From Tipula vernalis (lineage: Eukaryota > Arthropoda > Insecta > Diptera > Tipulidae), in the NCBI GenBank assembly GCA_958295665.1, contig OY282558.1, forward strand, positions 457,451,995 through 457,515,994: a stretch of DNA of 64,000 bases. Direction: 5' to 3'. Numbering within the stretch: the stretch's first letter is position 1; each line of letters opens with the position of its first letter. Both the position numbers and the translations under genes were made by a program. Below the pieces are notes generated by a model. The model ran no database searches and was not told the DNA's origin. It saw nothing but the letters and a program-made list of their open reading frames with translations. Positions 1 through 12,838 of the stretch are shown piece after piece.

Positions 1-101
1 CTGACCTATCATTTGAGGTGTCAAGAACCGTAATCGGAGCACAATTGCAGATTTTGGATTTTTACAGCTCTGAATCGGCTGAGCTATAGTAAGGTGATTT
101 T

Positions 102-282
102 CTTCGAATCGATTTTTCTGTGAAATGTATGGAAATAATCAACCAATTTTAATGCGGTTTGGCATAACAATTACAGGTCCCGAGACCTATCATTTGAGGT
201 ATCAAAAACCGCAATCGGAGCACAATTGCAGATTTTGGATTTTTACAGCTCTGAATCGGCTGAGCTATAGTAAGGTGATTTT
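102..282 (+). repeat. Monomer type B, reference copy (181 bp)
   Basis: A representative B monomer, about 38% GC by hand count. It begins CTTCGAATCGATTTTTCTG and then has the B-only 30 bp at monomer positions 31-60 (contains AATCAACCAATTTTAATG). This is followed by CATAACAATTACAGG or, in the second common form, CATAACAATTTCAGG, then GGTCCCGAGACC and GGTATCAAAAACC, and then the 3' half shared with A. The 30 bp segment is bordered on both sides by TGG (positions 29-31 and 59-61). It could therefore be an insertion in B or a deletion in A through a 3 bp direct repeat. The sequence does not say which is ancestral. Confidence 0.95.
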
Positions 283-433
283 CTTTGAATCGAACTTTCT
301 ACGAAATGTATGGTATAGCAATTACAGGTGTCCTGACCTATCATTTGAGGTATCAAGAACCGCAATCGGAGCACAATTGCAGATTTTGGATTTTTACAGC
401 TCTGAATCGGCTGAGCTATAGTAAGGTGATTTT
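283..433 (+). repeat. Monomer type A, reference copy (151 bp)
   Basis: A representative A monomer, about 40% GC by hand count. Marks from 5' to 3': CTTTGAATCGAAC, TTTCTACGAAATG, GTATGGTATAGCAATTACAG, GGTGTCCTGACC, then the part shared with B (ATCATTTGAGG, CAATCGGAGCACAATTGCAG, TTTTGGATTTTTACAGCTC, TGAATCGGCTGAGC, TATAGTAAGGTGATTTT). A differs from B by lacking 30 bp, by TTTGAA where B has TTCGAA, and by GGTGTCCTGACC where B has GGTCCCGAGACC. Most A copies have GGTGTCAAG at the position where this one has GGTATCAAG. Confidence 0.95.
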
Positions 434-1912
434 CTTTGAATCGAACTTTCTACGAAATGTATGGTATAGCAATTACAGGTGTCCTGACCTATCATTTGAG
501 GTATCAAGAACCGCAATCGGAGCACAATTGCAGATTTTGGATTTTTACAGCTCTGAATCGGCTGAGCTATAGTAAGGTGATTTTCTTCGAATCGATTTTT
601 CTGTGAAATGTATGGAAATAATCAACCAATTTTAATGCGGTTTGGCATAACAATTTCAGGTTCCGAGACCTATCATTTGAGGTATCAAAAACCGCAATCG
701 GAGCACAATTGCAGATTTTGGATTTTTACAGCTCTGAATCGGCTGAGCTATAGTAAGGTGATTTTCTTTGAATCGAACTTTCTACGAAATGTATGGTATA
801 GCAATTACAGGTGTCCTGACCTATCATTTGAGGTATCAAGAACCGCAATCGGAGCACAATTGCAGATTTTGGATTTTTACAGCTCTGAATCGGCTGAGCT
901 ATAGTAAGGTGATTTTCTTTGAATCGAACTTTCTACGAAATGTATGGTATAGCAATTACAGGTGTCCTGACCTATCATTTGAGGTATCAAGAACCGCAAT
1001 CGGAGCACAATTGCAGATTTTGGATTTTTACAGCTCTGAATCGGCTGAGCTATAGTAAGGTGATTTTCTTTGAATCGAACTTTCTACGAAATGTATGGTA
1101 TAGCAATTACAGGTGTCCTGACCTATCATTTGAGGTGTCAAGAACCGCAATCGGAGCACAATTGCAGATTTTGGATTTTTACGGCTCTGAATCGGCTGAG
1201 CTATAGTAAGGTGATTTTCTTCGAATCGATTTTTCTGTGAAATGTATGGAAATAATCAACCAATTTTAATGCGGTTTGGCATAACAATTACAGGTCCCGA
1301 GACCTATCATTTGAGGTATCAAAAACCGCAATCGGAGCACAATTGCAGATTTTGGATTTTTACAGCTCTGAATCGGCTGAGCTATAGTAAGGTGATTTTC
1401 TTCGAATCGATTTTTCTGTGAAATGTATGGAAATAATCAACCAATTTTAATGCGGTTTGGCATAACAATTACAGGTCCCGAGACCTATCATTTGAGGTAT
1501 CAAAAACCGCAATCGGAGCACAATTGCAGATTTTGGATTTTTACAGCTCTGAATCGGCTGAGCTATAGTAAGGTGATTTTCTTTGAATCGAACTTTCTAC
1601 GAAATGTATGGTATAGCAATTACAGGTGTCCTGACCTATCATTTGAGGTGTCAAGAACCGCAATCGGAGCACAATTGCAGATTTTGGATTTTTACAGCTC
1701 TGAATCGGCTGAGCTATAGTAAGGTGATTTTCTTCGAATCGATTTTTCTGTGAAATGTATGGAAATAATCAACCAATTTTAATGCGGTTTGGCATAACAA
1801 TTTCAGGTCCCGAGACCTATCATTTGAGGTATCAAAAACCGCAATCGGAGCACAATTGCAGATTTTGGATTTTTACAGCTCTGAATCGGCTGAGCTATAG
1901 TAAGGTGATTTT

Positions 1913-3904
1913 CTTCGAATCGATTTTTCTGTGAAATGTATGGAAATAATCAACCAATTTTAATGCGGTTTGGCATAACAATTACAGGTCCCGAGACCTA
2001 TCATTTGAGGTATCAAAAACCGCAATCGGAGCACAATTGCAGATTTTGGATTTTTACAGCTCTGAATCGGCTGAGCTATAGTAAGGTGATTTTCTTTGAA
2101 TCGAACTTTCTACGAAATGTATGGTATAGCAATTACAGGTGTCCTGACCTATCATTTGAGGTGTCAAGAACCGCAATCGGAGCACAATTGCAGATTTTGG
2201 ATTTCTACAGCTCTGAATCGGCTGAGCTATAGTAAGGTGATTTTCTTCGAATCGATTTTTCTGTGAAATGTATGGAAATAATCAACCAATTTTAATGCGG
2301 TTTGGCATAACAATTACAGGTCCCGAGACCTATCATTTGAGGTATCAAAACCCGCAATCGGAGCACAATTGCAGATTTTGGATTTTTACAGCTCTGAATC
2401 GGCTGAGCTATAGTAAGGTGATTTTCTTTGAATCGAACTTTCTACGAAATGTATGGTATAGCAATTACAGGTGTCCTGACCTATCATTTGAGGTGTCAAG
2501 AACCGCAATCGGAGCACAATTGCAGATTTTGGATTTTTACAGCTCTGAATCGGCTGAGCTATAGTAAGGTGATTTTCTTCGAATCGATTTTTCTGTGAAA
2601 TGTATGGAAATAATCAACCAATTTTAATGCGGTTTGGCATAACAATTACAGGTCCCGAGACCTATCATGTGAGGTATCAAAAACCGCAATCGGAGCACAA
2701 TTGCAGATTTTGGATTTTTACAGCTCTGAATCGGCTGAGCTATAGTAAGGTGATTTTCTTTGAATCGAACTTTCTACGAAATGTATGGTATAGCAATTAC
2801 AGGTGTCCTGACCTATCATTTGAGGTGTCAAGAACCGCAATCGGAGCACAATTGCAGATTTTGGATTTTTACAGCTCTGAATCGGCTGAGCTATAGTAAG
2901 GTGATTTTCTTCGAATCGATTTTTCTGTGAAATGTATGGAAATAATCAACCAATTTTAATGCGGTTTGGCATAACAATTACAGGTCCCGAGACCTATCAT
3001 TTGAGGTATCAAAAACCGCAATCGGAGCACAATTGCAGATTTTGGATTTTTACAGCTCTGAATCGGCTGAGCTATAGTAAGGTGATTTTCTTTGAATCGA
3101 ACTTTCTACGAAATGTATGGTATAGCAATTACAGGTGTCCTGACCTATCATTTGAGGTGTCAAGAACCGCAATCGGAGCACAATTGCAGATTTTGGATTT
3201 CTACAGCTCTGAATCGGCTGAGCTATAGTAAGGTGATTTTCTTCGAATCGATTTTTCTGTGAAATGTATGGAAATAATCAACCAATTTTAATGCGGTTTG
3301 GCATAACAATTACAGGTCCCGAGACCTATCATTTGAGGTATCAAAACCCGCAATCGGAGCACAATTGCAGATTTTGGATTTTTACAGCTCTGAATCGGCT
3401 GAGCTATAGTAAGGTGATTTTCTTTGAATCGAACTTTCTACGAAATGTATGGTATAGCAATTACAGGTGTCCTGACCTATCATTTGAGGTGTCAAGAACC
3501 GCAATCGGAGCACAATTGCAGATTTTGGATTTTTACAGCTCTGAATCGGCTGAGCTATAGTAAGGTGATTTTCTTCGAATCGATTTTTCTGTGAAATGTA
3601 TGGAAATAATCAACCAATTTTAATGCGGTTTGGCATAACAATTACAGGTCCCGAGACCTATCATTTGAGGTATCAAAAACCGCAATCGGAGCACAATTGC
3701 AGATTTTGGATTTTTACAGCTCTGAATCGGCTGAGCTATAGTAAGGTGATTTTCTTTGAATCGAACTTTCTACGAAATGTATGGTATAGCAATTACAGGT
3801 GTCCTGACCTATCATTTGAGGTGTCAAGAACCGCAATCGGAGCACAATTGCAGATTTTGGATTTTTACAGCTCTGAATCGGCTGAGCTATAGTAAGGTGA
3901 TTTT
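1913..3904 (+). repeat. Tandem duplication of a 996 bp block (three BA dimers)
   Basis: Bases 1913-2908 and 2909-3904 share two linked rare variants in the same order: GGATTTCTACAG in the first dimer's A (near 2200 and 3196) and AAAACCCGC in the second dimer's B (near 2347 and 3343). The spacing is exactly 996 bp, three times 332. The first copy has a private change (CATGTGAGG near 2667) in its third dimer. Shared rare variants at a fixed offset show duplication of a multi-dimer block, not of single monomers. Confidence 0.85.
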
Positions 3905-6892
3905 CTTCGAATCGATTTTTCTGTGAAATGTATGGAAATAATCAACCAATTTTAATGCGGTTTGGCATAACAATTACAGGTCCCGAGACCTATCATTTGA
4001 GGTATCAAAAACCGCAATCGGAGCACAATTGCAGATTTTGGATTTTTACAGCTCTGAATCGGCTGAGCTATAGTAAGGTGATTTTCTTTGAATCGAACTT
4101 TCTACGAAATGTATGGTATAGCAATTACAGGTGTCCTGGCCTATCATTTGAGGTGTCAAGAACCGCAATCGGAGCACAATTGCAGATTTTGGATTTTTAC
4201 AGCTCTGAATCGGCTGAGCTATAGTAAGGTGATTTTCTTCGAATCGATTTTTCTGTGAAATGTATGGAAATAATCAACCAATTTTAATGCGGTTTGGCAT
4301 AACAATTTCAGGTCCCGAGATCTATCATTTGAGGTATCAAAAACCGCAATCGGAGCACAATTGCAGATTTTGGATTTTTACAGCTCTGAATCGGCTGAGC
4401 TATAGTAAGGTGATTTTCTTTGAATCGAACTTTCTACGAAATGTATGGTATAGCAATTACAGGTGTCCTGACCTATCATTTGAGGTGTCAAGAACCGCAA
4501 TCGGAGCACAATTGCAGATTTTGGATTTTTACAGCTCTGAATCGGCTGAGCTATAGTAAGGTGATTTTCTTCGAATCGATTTTTCTGTGAAATGTATGGA
4601 AATAATCAACCAATTTTAATGCGGTTTGGCATAACAATTTCAGGTCCCGAGACCTATCATTTGAGGTATCAAAAACCGCAATCGGAGCACAATTGCAGAT
4701 TTTGGATTTTTACAGCTCTGAATCGGCTGAGCTATAGTAAGGTGATTTTCTTTGAATCGAACTTTCTACGAAATGTATGGTATAGCAATTACAGGTGTCC
4801 TGACCTATCATTTGAGGTGTCAAGAACCGCAATCGGAGCACAATTGCAGATTTTGGATTTTTACAGCTCTGAATCGGCTGAGCTATAGTAAGGTGATTTT
4901 CTTCGAATCGATTTTTCTGTGAAATGTATGGAAATAATCAACCAATTTTAATGCGGTTTGGCATAACAATTACAGGTCCCGAGACCTATCATTTGAGGTA
5001 TCAAAAACCGCAATCGGAGCACAATTGCAGATTTTGGATTTTTACAGCTCTGAATCGGCTGAGCTATAGTAAGGTGATTTTCTTTGAATCGAACTTTCTA
5101 CGAAATGTATGGTATAGCAATTACAGGTGTCCTGACCTATCATTTGAGGTGTCAAGAACCGCAATCGGAGCACAATTGCAGATTTTGGATTTTTACGGCT
5201 CTGAATCGGCTGAGCTATAGTAAGGTGATTTTCTTCGAATCGATTTTTCTGTGAAATGTATGGAAATAATCAACCAATTTTAATGCGGTTTGGCATAACA
5301 ATTACAGGTCCCGAGACCTATCATTTGAGGTATCAAAAACCGCAATCGGAGCACAATTGCAGATTTTGGATTTTTACAGCTCTGAATCGGCTGAGCTATA
5401 GTAAGGTGATTTTCTTTGAATCGAACTTTCTACGAAATGTATGGTATAGCAATTACAGGTGTCCTGACCTATCATTTGAGGTGTCAAGAACCGCAATCGG
5501 AGCACAATTGCAGATTTTGGATTTTTACAGCTCTGAATCGGCTGAGCTATAGTAAGGTGATTTTCTTCGAATCGATTTTTCTGTGAAATGTATGGAAATA
5601 ATCAACCAATTTTAATGCGGTTTGGCATAACAATTACAGGTCCCGAGACCTATCATTTGAGGTATCAAAAACCGCAATCGGAGCACAATTGCAGATTTTG
5701 GATTTTTACAGCTCTGAATCGGCTGAGCTATAGTAAGGTGATTTTCTTTGAATCGAACTTTCTACGAAATGTATGGTATAGCAATTACAGGTGTCCTGAC
5801 CTATCATTTGAGGTGTCAAGAACCGCAATCGGAGCACAATTGCAGATTTTGGATTTTTACAGCTCTGAATCGGCTGAGCTATAGTAAGGTGATTTTCTTC
5901 GAATCGATTTTTCTGTGAAATGTATGGAAATAATCAACCAATTTTAATGCGGTTTGGCATAACAATTACAGGTCCCGAGACCTATCATTTGAGGTATCAA
6001 AAACCGCAATCGGAGCACAATTGCAGATTTTGGATTTTTACAGCTCTGAATCGGCTGAGCTATAGTAAGGTGATTTTCTTTGAATCGAACTTTCTACGAA
6101 ATTTATGGTATAGCAATTACAGGTGTCCTGACCTATCATTTGAGGTGTCAAGAACCGCAATCGGAGCACAATTGCAGATTTTGGATTTTTACAGCTCTGA
6201 ATCGGCTGAGCTATAGTAAGGTGATTTTCTTCGAATCGATTTTTCTGTGAAATGTATGGAAATAATCAACCAATTTTAATGCGGTTTGGCATAACAATTA
6301 CAGGTCCCGAGACCTATCATTTGAGGTATCAAAAACCGCAATCGGAGCACAATTGCAGATTTTGGATTTTTACAGCTCTGAATCGGCTGAGCTATAGTAA
6401 GGTGATTTTCTTTGAATCGAACTTTCTACGAAATTTATGGTATAGCAATTACAGGTGTCCTGACCTATCATTTGAGGTGTCAAGAACCGCAATCGGAGCA
6501 CAATTGCAGATTTTGGATTTTTACAGCTCTGAATCGGCTGAGCTATAGTAAGGTGATTTTCTTCGAATCGATTTTTCTGTGAAATGTATGGAAATAATCA
6601 ACCAATTTTAATGCGGTTTGGCATAACAATTACAGGTCCCGAGACCTATCATTTGAGGTATCAAAAACCGCAATCGGAGCACAATTGCAGATTTTGGATT
6701 TTTACAGCTCTGAATCGGCTGAGCTATAGTAAGGTGATTTTCTTTGAATCGAACTTTCTACGAAATTTATGGTATAGCAATTACAGGTGTCCTGACCTAT
6801 CATTTGAGGTGTCAAGAACCGCAATCGGAGCACAATTGCAGATTTTGGATTTTTACAGCTCTGAATCGGCTGAGCTATAGTAAGGTGATTTT
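2245..6892 (+). repeat. Regular BA dimer block (14 x 332 bp)
   Basis: Fourteen consecutive BA dimers with starts every 332 bp and no exception. Single variants mark individual copies: CCTGGCCTATC near 4136, GAGATCTATC near 4318, TTTACGGCTC near 5192. The first five dimers overlap the 996 bp duplication. This is the cleanest stretch of the dimer as a basic higher-order unit. Confidence 0.93.
5897..6892 (+). repeat. Three consecutive dimers sharing ACGAAATTTATGG
   Basis: Dimers starting at 5897, 6229 and 6561 all read AAATTTATGG (near 6100, 6432 and 6764) where A normally reads AAATGTATGG. I see this variant nowhere else in the window. Three adjacent copies of a private change point to very recent local expansion of one 332 bp dimer. 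Confidence 0.88.
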
Positions 6893-7526
6893 CTTCGAAT
6901 CGATTTTTCTGTGAAATGTATGGAAATAATCAACCAATTTTAATGCGGTTTGGCATAACAATTACAGGTCCCGAGACCTATCATTTGAGGTATCAAAAAC
7001 CGCAATCGGAGCACAATTGCAGATTTTGGATTTTTACAGCTCTGAATCGGCTGAGCTATAGTAAGGTGATTTTCTTTGAATCGAACTTTCTACGAAATGT
7101 ATGGTATAGTAATTACAGGTGTCCTGACCTATCATTTGAGGTGTCAAGAACCGCAATCGGAGCACAATTGCAGATTTTGGATTTTTACAGCTCTGAATCG
7201 GCTGAGCTATAGTAAGGTGATTTTCTTTGAATCGAACTTTCTACGAAATGTATGGTATAGCAATTACAGGTGTTCTGACCTATCATTTGAGGTGTCAAGA
7301 ACCGCAATCGGAGCACAATTGCAGATTTTGGATTTTTACAGCTCTGAATCGGCTGAGCTATAGTAAGGTGATTTTCTTTGAATCGAACTTTCTACGAAAT
7401 GTATGGTATAGCAATTACAGGTGTCCTGACCTATCATTTGAGGTGTCAAGAACCGCAATCGGAGCACAATTGCAGATTTTGGATTTTTACAGCTCTGAAT
7501 CGGCTGAGCTATAGTAAGGTGATTTT
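6893..7526 (+). repeat. BAAA tetramer (634 bp)
   Basis: One B (6893) followed by A monomers at 7074, 7225 and 7376. The second A has GGTGTTCTGACC near 7268. The same B-A-A-A order with GTGTTCTGACC in the second A recurs at 15344-15977, so the two tetramers are related copies about 8.45 kb apart. Confidence 0.88.
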
Positions 7527-10500
7527 CTTCGAATCGATTTTTCTGTGAAATGTATGGAAATAATCAACCAATTTTAATGCGGTTTGGCATAACAATTTCA
7601 GGTCCCGAGACCTATCATTTGAGGTATCAAAAACCGCAATCGGAGCACAATTGCAGATTTTGGATTTTTACAGCTCTGAATCGGCTGAGCTATAGTAAGG
7701 TGATTTTCTTTGAATCGAACTTTCTACGAAATGTATGGTATAGCAATTACAGGTGTCCTGACCTATCATTTGAGGTGTCAAGAACCGTAATCGGAGCACA
7801 ATTGCAGATTTTGGATTTTTACAGCTCTGAATCGGCTGAGCTATAGTAAGGTGATTTTCTTCGAATCGATTTTTCTGTGAAATGTATGGAAATAATCAAC
7901 CAATTTTAATGCGGTTTGGCATAACAATTTCAGGTCCCGAGACCTATCATTTGAGGTATCAAAAACCGCAATCGGAGCACAATTGCAGATTTTGGATTTT
8001 TACAGCTCTGAATCGGCTGAGCTATAGTAAGGTGATTTTCTTTGAATCGAACTTTCTACGAAATGTATGGTATAGCAATTACAGGTGTCCTGACCTATCA
8101 TTTGAGGTGTCAAGAACCGCAATCGGAGCACAATTGCAGATTTTGGATTTTTACAGCTCTGAATCGGCTGAGCTATAGTAAGGTGATTTTCTTCGAATCG
8201 ATTTTTCTGTGAAATGTATGGAAATAATCAACCAATTTTAATGCGGTTTGGCATAACAATTACAGGTCCCGAGACCTATCATTTGAGGTATCAAAAACCG
8301 CAATCGGAGCACAATTGCAGATTTTGGATTTTTACAGCTCTGAATCGGCTGAGCTATAGTAAGGTGATTTTCTTTGAATCGAACTTTCTACGAAATGTAT
8401 GGTATAGCAATTACAGGTGTCCTGACCTATCATTTGAGGTGTCAAGAACTGCAATCGGAGCACAATTGCAGATTTTGGATTTTTACAGCTCTGAATCGGC
8501 TGAGCTATAGTAAGGTGATTTTCTTCGAATCGATTTTTCTGTGAAATGTATGGAAATAATCAACCAATTTTAATGCGGTTTGGCATAACAATTACAGGTC
8601 CCGAGACCTATCATTTGAGGTATCAAAAACCGCAATCGGAGCACAATTGCAGATTTTGGATTTTTACAGCTCTGAATCGGCTGAGCTATAGTAAGGTGAT
8701 TTTCTTTGAATCGAACTTTCTACGAAATGTATGGTATAGCAATTACAGGTGTCCTGACCTATCATTTGAGGTGTCAAGAACCGCAATCGGAGCACAATTG
8801 CAGATTTTGGATTTTTACAGCTCTGAATCGGCTGAGCTATAGTAAGGTGATTTTCTTCGAATCGATTTTTCTGTGAAATGTATGGAAATAATCAACCAAT
8901 TTTAATGCGGTTTGGCATAACAATTACAGGTCCCGAGACCTATCATTTGAGGTATCAAAAACCGCAATCGGAGCACAATTGCAGATTTTGGATTTTTACA
9001 GCTCTGAATCGGCTGAGCTATAGTAAGGTGATTTTCTTTGAATCGAACTTTCTACGAAATGTATGGTATAGCAATTACAGGTGTCCTGACCTATCATTTG
9101 AGGTGTCAAGAACCGCAATCGGAGCACAATTGCAGATTTTGGATTTTTACAGCTCTGAATCGGCTGAGCTATAGTAAGGTGATTTTCTTCGAATCGATTT
9201 TTCTGTGAAATGTATGGAAATAATCAACCAATTTTAATGCGGTTTGGCATAACAATTTCAGGTCCCGAGACCTATCATTTGAGGTATCAAAAAGCGCAAT
9301 CGGAGCACAATTGCAGATTTTGAATTTTTACAGCTCTGAATCGGCTGAGCTATAGTAAGGTGATTTTCTTTGAATCGAACTTTCTACGAAATGTATGGTA
9401 TAGCAATTACAGGTGTCCTGACCTATCATTTGAGGTGTCAAGAACCGTAATCGGAGCACAATTGCAGATTTTGGATTTTTACAGCTCTGAATCGGCTGAG
9501 CTATAGTAAGGTGATTTTCTTCGAATCGATTTTTCTGTGAAATGTATGGAAATAATCAACCAATTTTAATGCGGTTTGGCATAACAATTTCAGGTCCCGA
9601 GACCTATCATTTGAGGTATCAAAAACCGCAATCGGAGCACAATTGCAGATTTTGGATTTTTACAGCTCTGAATCGGCTGAGCTATAGTAAGGTGATTTTC
9701 TTTGAATCGAACTTTCTACGAAATGTATGGTATAGCAATTACAGGTGTCCTGACCTATCATTTGAGGTGTCAAGAACCGTAATCGGAGCACAATTGCAGA
9801 TTTTGGATTTTTACAGCTCTGAATCGGCTGAGCTATAGTAAGGTGATTTTCTTCGAATCGATTTTTCTGTGAAATGTATGGAAATAATCAACCAATTTTA
9901 ATGTGGTTTGGCATAACAATTACAGGTCCCGAGACCTATCATTTGAGGTATCAAAAACCGCAATCGGAGCACAATTGCAGATTTTGGATTTTTACAGCTC
10001 TGAATCGGCTGAGCTATAGTAAGGTGATTTTCTTTGAATCGAACTTTCTACGAAATGTATGGTATAGCAATTACAGGTGTCCTGACCTATCATTTGAGGT
10101 GTCAAGAACCGCAATCGGAGCACAATTGCAGATTTTGGATTTTTACGGCTCTGAATCGGCTGAGCTATAGTAAGGTGATTTTCTTCGAATCGATTTTTCT
10201 GTGAAATGTATGGAAATAATCAACCAATTTTAATGCGGTTTGGCATAACAATTTCAGGTCCCGAGACCTATCATTTGAGGTATCAAAAACCGCAATCGGA
10301 GCACAATTGCAGATTTTGGATTTTTACAGCTCTGAATCGGCTGAGCTATAGTAAGGTGATTTTCTTTGAATCGAACTTTCTACGAAATGTATGGTATAGC
10401 AATTACAGGTGTCCTGACCTATCATTTGAGGTGTCAAGAACCGCAATCGGAGCACAATTGCAGATTTTGGATTTTTACAGCTCTGAATCGGCTGAGCTAT

Positions 10501-12838
10501 AGTAAGGTGATTTTCTTCGAATCGATTTTTCTGTGAAATGTATGGAAATAATCAACCAATTTTAATGCGGTTTGGCATAACAATTACAGGTCCCGAGACC
10601 TATCATTTGAGGTATCAAAAACCGCAATCGGAGCACAATTGCAGATTTTGGATTTTTACAGCTCTGAATCGGCTGAGCTATAGTAAGGTGATTTTCTTTG
10701 AATCGAACTTTCTACGAAATGTATGGTATAGCAATTACAGGTGTCCTGACCTATCATTTGAGGTGTAAAGAACTGCAATCGGAGCACAATTGCAGATTTT
10801 GGATTTTTACAGCTCTGAATCGGCTGAGCTATAGTAAGGTGATTTTCTTCGAATCGATTTTTCTGTGAAATGTATGGAAATAATCAACCAATTTTAATGC
10901 GGTTTGGCATAACAATTACAGGTCCCGAGACCTATCATTTGAGGTATCAAAAACCGCAATCGGAGCACAATTGCAGATTTTGGATTTTTACAGCTCTGAA
11001 TCGGCTGAGCTATAGTAAGGTGATTTTCTTTGAATCGAACTTTCTACGAAATGTATGGTATAGCAATTACAGGTGTCCTGACCTATCATTTGAGGTGTCA
11101 AGAACCGCAATCGGAGCACAATTGCAGATTTTGGATTTTTACAGCTCTGAATCGGCTGAGCTATAGTAAGGTGATTTTCTTCGAATCGATTTTTCTGTGA
11201 AATGTATGGAAATAATCAACCAATTTTAATGCGGTTTGGCATAACAATTACAGGTCCCGAGACCTATCATTTGAGGTATCAAAAACCGCAATCGGAGCAC
11301 AATTGCAGATTTTGGATTTTTACAGCTCTGAATCGGCTGAGCTATAGTAAGGTGATTTTCTTTGAATCGAACTTTCTACGAAATGTATGGTATAGCAATT
11401 ACAGGTGTCCTGACCTATCATTTGAGGTGTCAAGAACCGCAATCGGAGCACAATTGCAGATTTTGGATTTTTACAGCTCTGAATCGGCTGAGCTATAGTA
11501 AGGTGATTTTCTTCGAATCGATTTTTCTGTGAAATGTATGGAAATAATCAACCAATTTTAATGCGGTTTGGCATAACAATTTCAGGTCCCGAGACCTATC
11601 ATTTGAGGTATCAAAAAGCGCAATCGGAGCACAATTGCAGATTTTGAATTTTTACAGCTCTGAATCGGCTGAGCTATAGTAAGGTGATTTTCTTTGAATC
11701 GAACTTTCTACGAAATGTATGGTATAGCAATTACAGGTGTCCTGACCTATCATTTGAGGTGTCAAGAACCGTAATCGGAGCACAATTGCAGATTTTGGAT
11801 TTTTACAGCTCTGAATCGGCTGAGCTATAGTAAGGTGATTTTCTTCGAATCGATTTTTCTGTGAAATGTATGGAAATAATCAACCAATTTTAATGCGGTT
11901 TGGCATAACAATTTCAGGTCCCGAGACCTATCATTTGAGGTATCAAAAACCGCAATCGGAGCACAATTGCAGATTTTGGATTTTTACAGCTCTGAATCGG
12001 CTGAGCTATAGTAAGGTGATTTTCTTTGAATCGAACTTTCTACGAAATGTATGGTATAGCAATTACAGGTGTCCTGACCTATCATTTGAGGTGTCAAGAA
12101 CCGTAATCGGAGCACAATTGCAGATTTTGGATTTTTACAGCTCTGAATCGGCTGAGCTATAGTAAGGTGATTTTCTTCGAATCGATTTTTCTGTGAAATG
12201 TATGGAAATAATCAACCAATTTTAATGTGGTTTGGCATAACAATTACAGGTCCCGAGACCTATCATTTGAGGTATCAAAAACCGCAATCGGAGCACAATT
12301 GCAGATTTTGGATTTTTACAGCTCTGAATCGGCTGAGCTATAGTAAGGTGATTTTCTTTGAATCGAACTTTCTACGAAATGTATGGTATAGCAATTACAG
12401 GTGTCCTGACCTATCATTTGAGGTGTCAAGAACCGCAATCGGAGCACAATTGCAGATTTTGGATTTTTACGGCTCTGAATCGGCTGAGCTATAGTAAGGT
12501 GATTTTCTTCGAATCGATTTTTCTGTGAAATGTATGGAAATAATCAACCAATTTTAATGCGGTTTGGCATAACAATTACAGGTTCCGAGACCTATCATTT
12601 GAGGTATCAAAAACCGCAATCGGAGCACAATTACAGATTTTGGATTTTTACAGCTCTGAATCGGCTGAGCTATAGTAAGGTGATTTTCTTTGAATCGAAC
12701 TTTCTACGAAATGTATGGTATAGCAGTTACAGGTGTCCTGACCTATCATTTGAGGTGTCAAGAACCGTAATCGGAGCACAATTGCAGATTTTGGATTTTT
12801 ACAGCTCTGAATCGGCTGAGCTATAGTAAGGTGATTTT
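7527..12838 (+). repeat. Regular BA dimer block (16 x 332 bp)
   Basis: Sixteen BA dimers at strict 332 bp spacing. Rare linked variants (AAAAAGCGC plus TTTTGAATTTTTAC, AATGTGGTTTGG, ACCGTAATCGG, AAGAACTGCAATC) let multi-dimer blocks inside it be followed as units. No coding region or unique sequence is present. Confidence 0.92.
7859..12506 (+). repeat. Adjacent tandem duplication of a 2,324 bp higher-order unit (7 dimers)
   Basis: Bases 7859-10182 and 10183-12506 match dimer by dimer. In both copies dimer 2 has AACTGCAATC (8448, 10772), dimer 5 has AAAAAGCGC plus TTTTGAATTTTTAC (9290, 11614), dimers 5 and 6 have ACCGTAATCGG, and dimer 7 has AATGTGGTTTGG and TTTACGGCTC (9901 and 12225 for the first). 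Every offset is 2,324 bp, 7 x 332. The dimers before and after do not fit this pattern, which sets the limits. Copy 2 has a private change (GGTGTAAAG near 10764) that ends its open frame early. Confidence 0.88.

Larger units (their letters stand above)
1..2244 (+). repeat. Irregular block: A-partial, BAA, BAAA, BBA, BBA
   Basis: Monomer starts are A 1 (partial, 101 bp), B 102, A 283, A 434, B 585, A 766, A 917, A 1068, B 1219, B 1400, A 1581, B 1732, B 1913, A 2094. The A monomers at 283, 434, 766 and 917 carry GGTATCAAG; the one at 1068 carries the usual GGTGTCAAG. The GTATC form of A is rare on the forward arm outside this block and the 21-32 kb subfamily, but it is common on the inverted arm. 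No gene or unique sequence is present. Confidence 0.9.

Noticed and set aside
125..421. Open frames of 95-98 codons repeated at nearly every B-A step (start ATGTATGGAAATAATC, end at CTATAG)
   Set aside because: They are the same stretch of satellite over and over. Dimer length 332 is not a multiple of 3, so the frame changes at each step. Point changes, 1 bp indels and premature stops occur freely (22618, 35811, 10764). No start context, introns or domain are recognisable, and the 95-codon versions need a TTG start.
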